Assembly (NCBI RefSeq): GCF_002994745.2
Contig: NC_037090.1
Coordinates: 13,621,001 to 13,685,000 of the forward strand
DNA length: 64,000 nucleotides
Origin: Rosa chinensis
Lineage: Eukaryota; Streptophyta; Magnoliopsida; Rosales; Rosaceae
Reading direction: 5' to 3'
The position numbers were made by a program, and so were the translations under genes. Every line of letters begins with the position of its first letter. Within the stretch, counting starts at the first letter, position 1. The notes below the pieces were generated by a model. That model saw nothing but the letters and a program-made list of their open reading frames with translations. It ran no database searches and was not told where the DNA came from. Positions 55,957-64,000 of this stretch are shown in pieces.

Positions 55957-57622
55957 TGATAGGAGCATTTTAATGCGACGTTTTAACTGCATTTCCCTAC
56001 ATTTCTTACGTTATTTCCTTATTAAAATCCTGTTTAGGAAAGTTTCCATTCTTTGATTGGGAAAGTTCCTATTTGTAGAAAGTTTATATTTTTGTAGTTT
56101 CTATTTATCATTTTTAGTAAGTTGCCATTTTTCATTTTAGGTAAGTTTCTATTTTTCTTATTAGTTTCTATTTTTAGGACCTCCAAGCAAGTGGAAAATC
56201 TTGAGGAGGAAAATCAAAGTTGCAAGCAAGTGGAAAATCTTGAGGAGGAAAATCAAAGTTGCAACCAAGTGGAAAATCTTGAGGAGGAAAATCAATTCAA
56301 GTTGAACAAGTGATAAACAAGTGGGAAGATATTTTTTACAAATTTGTCTAACATATCTAGCCCTTCATTTATGTTCATCTCCACCCTCCATTCATCATTT
56401 TTTGGGCTATAAATACACTTCTCCTCTCACTCTCAAAATACCAATTCCTTCATCCATTCCATCTTCTTTGTCTCTCCATTTCCTTTCCATTTTCCTAAAC
56501 CAATTCCTTCATCCATCTCATCTTCTTTGTCTCTCCATTTCCTTTCCATTTTCCTTCTCCATTCTCTAGTTACAAAGTTCTGCATTTTCAAGCAAGGAGA
56601 GGAAGAAGAAGAAGGAGCCGTGAAGATCATATCCTCCATCATCCACCTTGAAGGCTTGCTTCCAAGATTCAAGATCCAACCATCTAGCTCTCTATCTCCA
56701 TCTCCACTCACGGTGTAATTCGTTCCTTTTCCTTGTAACCTTTTTGGTTTCCTTATTTGATTTCGTATGAACTTGTTTCTAGTTAACAATAATGTTTAGG
56801 GCAAAGTTTAAGCCCAATTTCTATGTTTAAATAAAGTTTTCGAATTCTATAATTGTGATTCTAAGTTGCTTATGTGAGTTTGTTCGATTAAATTTGCTTT
56901 ACAGAAAACTTTTATATGTTTATCTTATTTGGGTCGACACTTATAGGATTTGCATGTAATTGGTGCTAGGTTTAAGAACATGAAATCGACTTTTCGTTTT
57001 GTGTAACTTGAATCAAAAGTAGTAAAGGTTCTGGACAAGAATCGAATTTAATTGAAGAGGATTGCAATTAGGTGGACTTTTCCATAACTAAGTTGTACAC
57101 TTGAGTTGATAGCCTTTCTCTATGTCTAATGCGTTGAACATGTCATGATTGACTAGCTTTCTAGGGCTTGATTGCATGTTTGATAGGATTAATCTAGGTG
57201 CTTTCGCTTAGGTTAATTAGCATTGAAAAGTAAAATATGGGAAATCATTTGCTTTCGAATGTTTCACATGATCAACTCCTCTCTCATGACTTGGAAGAAC
57301 AATTATAGGGTTTGAATCGAATTTGATTACATGGAATTGATTTTGATCTTTGTTCCTTGCGTTCCACCCTTGTATATATGTTTTTACGTTTTTTTTAGAT
57401 TTTATTTATTTTAATTTTAATTTTAAGAATCCTAATCGCCCCCTTATTTGTGTTTACTTGTATATATTTATATTCTTTATTTTATTTTTGTAAATAATAC
57501 TTTTCTTTATTTGTTTCACAATTACAAGTGTACCCTCAATCCCCGGATAGAACGATCTCTACTTACTTATACTATTAACGACATTTCAGGGTTAAATTGC
57601 GCGCTTGCTTTTGAGCGCGTCA
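55957..57622 (+). repeat. LTR d (1666 bp, subfamily C)
   Basis: TG...CA ends. The first 450 bp are unlike LTRs a-c beyond the first 20 or so bases; from about 56415 on it is almost the same as LTR b. TATA box TATAAATA at 56408-56415, two minisatellite units at 56440-56556. Confidence 0.92.
56185..56301 (+). repeat. 39-bp x 3 tandem repeat in LTR d
   Basis: Three units of 39 bp with GTGGAAAATCTTGAGGAGGA. An open frame through them repeats QVENLEEEN, but it starts and ends in LTR sequence and is not thought to be a gene. The same three units are in LTR e (63100-63216). Confidence 0.9.
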
Positions 57623-57627
57623 ATTTT

Positions 57628-57645
57628 TGGCGCCGTTGCCGGGGA
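57628..57645 (+). promoter_or_regulatory. Primer binding site, tRNA-Asp
   Basis: Same 18 bases as at 50158-50175, five bases after LTR d. Confidence 0.9.
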
Positions 57646-58892
57646 TTGAAAAATCACTTGCTAAATTGTGTCATTTATTGTATATATTTGTTGTATATAA
57701 ATTGTTTAAAACTTAGTTTAAATTTTTATTTATATTATTGAACACGAATTTTAATTGTAGGTTGTTAATTGAGAGGAATAGGTGAAGTCTCTTTTGTTAA
57801 TATTGGCCTAAACCCCTTATTGGTACCTAGCTCAGGTCCCTTAAGGTTGAGGGCGGCCTTTATTAACACTTGTTGAACTGTCTTCACACTTATGAACTTT
57901 TTCATCTTAGTAAGTATAGCCTATGTGGAATGGTGTCTAGGAAGGGGACAACGTTCATGACGGGTTTTTGAATCCAGAAGTGCTTGCAAATGGGCCTAAA
58001 CCACTATGTGGGAGTAGCTCATGCCAAAATGGATTTTTCCTCTCGTGTTCGTCCTCCCCCACCTGGCCATTTCAGTAAGGTTGCCCAAACGATTTGAAAG
58101 GGAGTTTGTGTCTAGGCGACTATACTTGGGCCGCACGTTCACTTGATTTACCGCTTGGAATTTGATTCGATATCAATAATGTTTATAATAAAAGAAATAC
58201 TTGTGAATACTCTATACGTGTAAATTATTTTGTTGTTTCACACTTTAAACTTGTAAAAATACTTTTCACTTTTTTTTTACTCACTTGAGTACTTAACTTG
58301 TGTCTTATGTACAATATACTTGTTAATTTTACTTGTAGTTTGTAATTAATAGTTATACTTGTTTTTATTTTGTATTTCTTTGTTAATTATAGTTACTAAT
58401 TTATTTAATGTAGGTACCGTCTGGCTGCAAGACGTAAAATACAAGCGCTACTTGGGAGGCAACCCAATTCAGAATATAATCAGATTTGCTTTCTCTTTCC
58501 CTATTTCTTTTTATTTTTCAATTTTTCTCTATTGTTTTTATTTTAGGATTTGTTTTCGTAAATGTCTTCTATCTATGCTTACTTATTTCATTGCATGCTT
58601 TTAATTGATTACATTGAAGATAATGCAATATTTAAGTGTGGGGGAAGAGATTTATATAATTGTCTTTCATTTTGAGTCCTATAAATATAATTGTCTTTCA
58701 TTTTGAGTCCTATAAATATTTTTGTCTTTCATTTGAGTCCTATATATTTTATATTTGTCTTTTATTTTTTGAGTCCTTTATATAAAAATATATATATATA
58801 TATAAAAAAAAACACTGCATTTATTCAGTCTTATTAAATTCAGCTATTTACAAAAAAAAAAATAATAATAATAATAATAAAAATACTCTATA

Positions 58893-59552
58893 CTAAGCTA
58901 TGTCTGCATTTCCGTAGGAGTTGAGGCTGAGCTCAAGGGAAATGCGAGAGCCACCGCCATAACCGCTACCTCCCTCGGAAGTAGTCTTCATGTTGCCAAA
59001 GATGTCCTCACCATGCATGGGGAATAGTGGAAGGGTTTCAATCTCCTGGTGATATTCTCCTCGTTGTTCCATGATCGATCCATCAACACCATAGCCGACA
59101 CGTGACCCAAAATTTAGATCAATGGATCTGTCAGTACTAGTAGAACCAGTGGAACCAAAGTTTAGATCAATGGACCTACCATCATCAGTAAAACTAGTGG
59201 ATCCAAAATTGAGATCGAGAGAGCCACCAACCCGAACGTTCCGAAATTCCTTCAACTTCTGCCTCTCACGAGCCTTGAGGTTCTGGAACCAAAAGAAGAC
59301 GTTCTTGTCCTCGATCTGCCCATATTGTTTCAGATGAAGGCAGATCTCTTGAATCTGCTCTGGAGTTGGGTACTTAAAACCCTTATCATAGTAAAGGCCC
59401 TTGAGGATTCTTAGTTGAGGCGGTGTGGGAGCCCACCGGTTACTACTCCCGGCTGCTTGGATGCTTCCTCCCTCCTCGGTTGGTTGCTGGGCTTGTAATT
59501 CCATTTGTTGCTGGGTTTGTAACTCCATTAGTTGCAGAGTTCGTGGTTCCAT
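58893..59552 (-). CDS. WUSCHEL-like homeobox (WOX) transcription factor, inside an LTR element
   Basis: 219 residues without intron. Start [12 protein letters not shown] chosen at 59552 because a TATA box (59663-59670) puts the cap site near 59635, making the longer frame to 59822 impossible. Gln-rich N-terminus with a repeated MELQ(T/A)QQ; homeodomain at about 37-101 with the WOX-type long loops and helix 3 [16 protein letters not shown] (Leu where WUS has His); three copies of DLNFGS (113-118, 129-134, 145-150), each EAR-like; the WUS box TLPLFPMH (173-180), which marks the WUS clade; and a C-terminal EAR motif LELSL (206-210). Known relatives hold stem-cell fate and recruit TOPLESS. No stop or shift is seen. 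It lies antisense to the host element, between its primer site and polypurine tract. Confidence 0.9.
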   Translation of the reverse strand: MEPRTLQLMELQTQQQMELQAQQPTEEGGSIQAAGSSNRWAPTPPQLRILKGLYYDKGFKYPTPEQIQEICLHLKQYGQIEDKNVFFWFQNLKARERQKLKEFRNVRVGGSLDLNFGSTSFTDDGRSIDLNFGSTGSTSTDRSIDLNFGSRVGYGVDGSIMEQRGEYHQEIETLPLFPMHGEDIFGNMKTTSEGGSGYGGGSRISLELSLNSYGNADIA

Positions 59553-59662
59553 GTTGATGAAGAAAGGATTTGAGTTTCGAAAGAAAGGCTGAAGGGTTGA
59601 GAGAGAAAGGCTGGAACTCGGAAGAATTTTCTTTTGGAGTGAACAGTCGCTCAGAATGCACC

Positions 59663-59670
59663 TATTTATA
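59663..59670 (-). promoter_or_regulatory. TATA box of the WOX gene
   Basis: TATAAATA on the minus strand, 111 bp upstream of the start codon. Confidence 0.7.
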
Positions 59671-59775
59671 GAACGAGTGAGCAGATCTCCACCGTTGGAT
59701 GGACGATCTCTGAGATTAAATCTACGCGTTGGATTAAAGTCACCCGAAAACACGGAAAAGCTGTTGGCGCGTGGA

Positions 59776-59975
59776 GGACACGTGGGGGAACCAAACGAAT
59801 CTCGAGGAGCTGTGACAGCCAAGCTACAGCCGAAAGCAGGTTTAATTGCCGTGAATCAAGGAAAAGAAAGGACGCGTGGGGGAATCAAACGAATCTCGAG
59901 GATCCGTGACAGACAAGCTATAGCCGAAAGCATGCCATAAATCCAGGAAAAGAAATGAATATTTACACGTGGGGG
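59776..59975 (-). promoter_or_regulatory. Tandem G-box units upstream of the WOX gene
   Basis: A 94-97 bp unit (GGACACGTGGGGG ... CAAACGAATCTCGAGGA ... GCCGAAAGCA ... GGAAAAGAAA) is present twice (59776-59869 and 59870-59963), followed by a third ACACGTGGGGG. CACGTG cores at 59779-59784 and 59966-59971, with a CGCGTG variant in unit 2. Possible bZIP/bHLH sites. Confidence 0.65.
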
Positions 59976-60154
59976 AGTTTCTTGGGCCGTGAACTGTCAT
60001 AACTCTTCTCCTTCCCGGAGAAGCTTTGTTAAAACCGTGTGTCTGTTGAGATTTCTACCCTATTTTGTGCTTTACATATACATCCTTTTTTGTCTCCTCC
60101 AGATTTTACTAAGGTTTGTCTAAGCGTGCAGTTTCAAATTCCTTCTACTTCTTC

Positions 60155-60685
60155 ATGGCTCGAACCAAGGTTACCCCTCGCAGGGGCGTCAATCAACGCC
60201 GTGTTCTCTCTTTGGAAGAAGAAGGTCGTCAAGCGGCCACTAGAGCTGGACTTACTCGTCCATGGGACCATCGTCCTATCCGTGAGCGTACCCGCAGTCC
60301 CCCTCCTCTGCCTCGTCGCTCTCCGAGACTGCATCCCTGAGAGTCTTCTTCCTCACCAGCTGCTCGTGCTCCTCGGCCTATGGCCACCCTGGAAAGCTTG
60401 TCGGATTCGATTGATGATTTGCGTTCCTCTCTCCGCGATGGTATTATGGTGACAGATTGGAGAGTCAATTGCATGATCGATTACATCTCTGAGATGAACT
60501 GCTCTTTGATCCGCTGTCACACTGCAATAAACAAGCTTGCTCAGGAAGTCAATAACTTGCAGAGTTATCCTCCTGGGTTTCCTCGCAAGGACACTACTGC
60601 ATCACACCATGAGAACTCTCCTCCGGAGGCTGAAACCAGCAAAAGGGCTGCCACTCGCCGGCATATCGCTCCTCCAAAGGAGTAA
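60155..60685 (+). pseudogene. Unknown reading frame in the LTR element, one in-frame stop
   Basis: From ATG 60155 (MARTKVTPRRGVNQRR) the frame is open for 177 codons to TAA at 60685, except for one TGA at 60338-60340. The first part is basic and Pro/Ser/Arg-rich; the second (MATLESLSDSIDDLRSSL, then NKLAQEVNNLQS) has heptad-like Leu spacing, so a short coiled coil is possible. I do not recognise a family. The stop codon is followed within 5 bases by the conserved block that also begins at 50945 in the LARD, so this may be the remains of the last gene of the parent retrotransposon (a gag-like or envelope-position frame) that the LARD has lost. Confidence 0.5.
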
Positions 60686-62856
60686 ATGGAGGTACAAGTC
60701 TAGGCTGAAAGACTTTAAACATTAAGCGCTGCATGGGAGGCAACCCATTTCAACTGTAGCTGTGGAGGAGACATCAAACGCAGATTTGCTTTCTTGAACT
60801 CTTCCTTCTATTTTATTTTCTTAAATTTTAAGTTGTTTTAGGTTTCGTTGTGTTCATTTTCTCTTCTATGCTTGATTTATGCTTTGCATGATTTATATTT
60901 GTTTATACATTGAGGACAATGCATGAATTAAGTATGGGGGAAGGGTTATTGTTTTATTGTGTTTTTAGTAGTTAGTATATAAAGAAAGAAAAAAAAAATA
61001 GTTGATGTTGGATTGTGTTTTTAATTGATGTTGTGATACACTAAGGTATATTGGATTAAACATAGTCTTGAAAAAGGGTAGCTGTTTCAGTCCCATTGCA
61101 CATCGAGACTCCCAGTTCCCGTACCTAAGTGTTGAAATTAAATTAAATTGTTGAAAAAGAAAAAAAAAATTACTTTTGTTTTTGTTTTTGAGTCTTAGGA
61201 TGCCCTTTCAACTGTCTAGGATGATTCTATATCTCTGAAATCATGATTAAAAGAGGATCACAAAATTGAGATGATTTTTAAAATGGTATTCTTTGGTTAG
61301 TTGAGATATATGAAAAATGCATGCATGTGTAGTGGATATGGATTTCGTAACCTTGGTACAGAATATGAGCATGTTAGGATGAGTTTTGATTCATAAAAGC
61401 CCATGTGAGATATTTGAGCCATGTCCCTTTTTCTTGGAGTGATAATTGAAAAATATATTCTTAATTTCTTGGCGAAGTTTTGATGATCTCATTACTCTTT
61501 CATTTGATTGATTGCTTGCCATAGATTAAGTTTGATGGACTAGAGAATGCTAGAATTCGCTCTTGTGCTTGTTGAGACGTTTGTCAATACATGGCCCTGA
61601 TTCTGGAAGGGATAGAGGCAACCTAGGAATTATCACCATTGCCAAATAAGCATGTGTCCCTATTTGTGCCCGTCATGGGACTCCCTTAGATAAACCCCTT
61701 TGAGCTTACATTAAGCCTTTTCTTTCATCACCCTTAAATCCTTAACCCTGAACCTTAGTATAGCTACACTCCTACCCTTTGTTCTAAAAACTTAGTGGAG
61801 CTATATTTTGGGACTTTACTTGAGGATTTGGCATTGAGAAAGAAGATTGAGAAGAGGTGAAAGTTCAAGTGTGGGGGTAGACTTGTCCATGAGAAAAAAA
61901 AATTATGTGAAAGCCGTGAAAAAGAAATGAAAAAGAAAAAAAAATGTGTACGGCTAGAAAATTAAAAGAAAGAAAAGAAAAAATGTATATGGATTTTAGT
62001 CCTCCATACTTGGTGAGTTTGGAGTTTGTTTTGAATTGAAGACCCACTATTGGAAAATTTGGTCTTTGTCCAATTCACTAGTTCGAGGGAAGTTTAGAGT
62101 GAAGATTGGGCCCAACATGAAGACATTTGGCCCTTTCATAAAACCTCTATGGGATGTGACGTTTTGATATATCTTGGTGGATTTCTAGAAGTCTCTACAT
62201 CTACATGAGCTCTGCTAGGTTTTTAGGACACTTTGTGAAATTCCTTACCTTTCGTTTCTTAAAACCTTGAGCCTTGGCCCCATTACAACCCTAAATAAGA
62301 CCTTCTTGATCCTTAAGATGGGACAGCCTTTGATTTGTGGAGATGAGTTACAAGAGTTGAACCTATGGCTTGGGTCCATCCGTGCAAGTAATTGATATCC
62401 TTCATGAGATCTTTTCAAAAAAAAAAAAATTATATTCACAAAGTGCTTTTCGTTTCTTATATATGTGAGCTATTTGATTGCCTCAAAATATTTTCTCTCA
62501 CATATAATTGAGTGATTATAAGCTTTTAAGCATTGTCTTGAATTCTGAGAGAAGAAAGAGTGGATATACCTTGTGAGGATATGAATCATACTTGTTCGAA
62601 GCATGCTTAACAAAAACCATCACCATTGTCACAACCAAGTCCTACTTGTGTATGTGTGGATTATATGTTTTAATTAACTCTTGAATATCTACATATTGAT
62701 TCTTGGTTGAGTGCTAATCTTGATGTTGTGAAAGTAGGAGATTTCTGTGACAAAAAGTTGAAGGGCAATAGAGTCATTGTTTTTGTAGAGTCTTTAATTT
62801 TCGTTGAGTCTTAGTGTGTGTCTTAGTGTGATTTTGCTAAGGGACTAGCAAAAGCT
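60686..62856 (+). other. Right internal domain of the WOX-carrying element, non-coding
   Basis: Matches 50945-52780 of the LARD in order with substitutions and indels. Contains the hairpins at 60733-60748 and 60908-60921 and purine runs at 60930-60945 and 61867-61880. No gene. Confidence 0.7.
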
Positions 62857-62871
62857 AAGTGTGGGGGAATT
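62857..62871 (+). promoter_or_regulatory. Polypurine tract of the WOX-carrying element
   Basis: AAGTGTGGGGGAATT directly before LTR e, same as 52781-52795. Confidence 0.85.
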
Positions 62872-64000
62872 TGATAGGAGCATTTTAATGCGACGTTTTA
62901 ACTACATTTCCCTACATTTCTTACGTTATTTCCTTATTAAAATCCTGTTTAGGAAAGTTTCCATTCTTTGATTGGGAAAGTTCCTATTTGTAGAAAGTTT
63001 ATATTTTTGTAGTTTCTATTTATCATTTTTAGTAAGTTGCCATTTTTCATTTTAGGTAAGTTTCTATTTTTCTTATTAGTTTCTATTTTTAGGACCTCCA
63101 AGCAAGTGGAAAATCTTGAGGAGGAAAATCAAAGTTGCAAGCAAGTGGAAAATCTTGAGGAGGAAAATCAAAGTTGCAACCAAGTGGAAAATCTTGAGGA
63201 GGAAAATCAATTCAAGTTGAACAAGTGATAAACAAGTGGGAAGATATTTTTTACAAATTTGTCTAACATATCTAGCCCTTCATTTATGTTCATCTCCACC
63301 CTCCATTCATCATTTTTTGGGCTATAAATACACTTCTCCTCTCACTCTCAAAATACCAATTCCTTCATCCATTCCATCTTCTTTGTCTCTCCATTTCCTT
63401 TCCATTTTCCTAAACCAATTCCTTCATCCATCTCATCTTCTTTGTCTCTCCATTTTCCTTCTCCATTCTCTAGTTGCAAAGTTCTGCATTTTCAAGCAAG
63501 GAGAGGAAGAAGAAGAAGGAGCCGTGAAGATCATATCCTCCATCATCCACCTTGAAGGCTTGCTTCCAAGATTCAAGATCCAACCATCTAGCTCTCTATC
63601 TCCATCTCCACTCACGGTGTAATTCGTTCCTTTTCCTTGTAACCTTTTTGGTTTCCTTATTTGATTTCGTATGAACTTGTTTCTAGTTAACAATAATGTT
63701 TAGGGCAAAGTTTAACCCAATTTCTATGTTTAAATAAAGTTTTCGAATTCTATAATTGTGATTCTAAGTTGCTTATGTGAGTTTGTTCGATTAAATTTGC
63801 TTTACAGAAAACTTTTATATGTTTATCTTATTTGGGTCGACACTTATAGGATTTGCATGTAATTGGTGCTAGGTTTAAGAACATGAAATCGACTTTTCGT
63901 TTTGTGTAACTTGAATCAAAAGTAGTAAAGGTTCTGGACAAGAATCGAATTTAATTGAAGAGGATTGCAATTAGGTGGACTTTTCCATAACTAAGTTGTA
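62872..64000 (+). repeat. LTR e (partial; runs off the window)
   Basis: Near copy of LTR d: same U3, same three 39-bp units, TATA box at 63323-63330. It lacks part of one minisatellite unit near 63455 and has one G fewer in AAAGTTTAACCC (near 63715). About 540 bp of its end lie outside the window. Confidence 0.92.

Larger units (their letters stand above)
55957..64000 (+). mobile_element. Large LTR element carrying a WUSCHEL-like gene (3' LTR runs off the window)
   Basis: LTR d (55957-57622), tRNA-Asp primer site (57628-57645), a 5.2-kb internal domain and polypurine tract (62857-62871), then LTR e from 62872. The interior matches the LARD at 47912-55018 on both sides (57623-58700 and about 60686-62871), but between them holds an antisense WOX gene (58893-59552) and a sense reading frame of unknown function (60155-60685). 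The block shared by both sides (hairpin, hairpin, polypurine run) is present twice, at 58405-58650 and 60686-60945, flanking the extra genes. Confidence 0.88.

Noticed and set aside
56122..56313. Frame with three QVENLEEEN repeats (again at 63037-63228), which looks like a coiled-coil peptide
   Set aside because: Lies in the U3 of the LTR upstream of the TATA box. It is kept open only because the unit is 39 bp, a multiple of three.
59553..59822. 90-residue N-terminal extension of the WOX frame
   Set aside because: It runs through the TATA box and the promoter, so it is unlikely to be in the mRNA.

Overview
This is nuclear DNA from a flowering plant, almost certainly a eudicot. The signs are spliced genes, WUSCHEL-type and ZAT-type transcription factors, a plant BimC kinesin, and dense plant transposons (MULE, PIF/Harbinger, Ty1/copia, tRNA-derived SINEs, and long non-coding LTR elements primed by tRNA-Asp). 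I cannot name the species. All coordinates were read by eye, and gene identities rest on family motifs, not on a search.

Layout. 1-6.05 kb: a 400-bp foldback MITE and a 5.5-kb FAR1-type MULE, both in TA microsatellites. The MULE has long terminal inverted repeats, a broken transposase gene and a captured, intron-containing piece of what looks like a midasin gene. 6-32 kb: a cluster of four ZAT11-like C2H2 zinc-finger genes, all on the minus strand. The first is cut in two, in frame, by a young copia element (8908-16960), which itself holds a solo LTR (11966-14032). The third and fourth lie in a 1794-bp tandem duplication. Between them are two SINEs, a nested Harbinger-type MITE and a non-LTR retroposon with 13-bp target duplications and its own insertion. 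32.7-39.3 kb: a complete 23-coding-exon kinesin-5 gene whose motor domain lacks one base. 40.3-44.0 kb: a PIF/Harbinger element with exact TAA target duplications, an intact Myb-like ORF1 and a transposase with a clipped C-terminus. 45.6-64.0 kb: a complex of large non-autonomous LTR elements from three related subfamilies. The right-hand one (55957 to beyond the window) carries an intact, intronless WUSCHEL-like homeobox gene in antisense inside its internal domain, with its own TATA box and G-boxes.

How it fits together. The ordinary host genes are the ZAT cluster (stress-type EAR repressors sharing a W-box plus ACACGTG promoter module) and the mitotic kinesin-5 (with an MSA-like site upstream). 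Most of the rest is mobile DNA, and two elements have picked up host genes: the MULE (midasin-like fragment, decayed) and the LTR element (WOX gene, open). The WOX capture, the kinesin frameshift with a possible splice rescue, and conserved RNA hairpins beside internal polypurine tracts in the LTR family are the most interesting observations.
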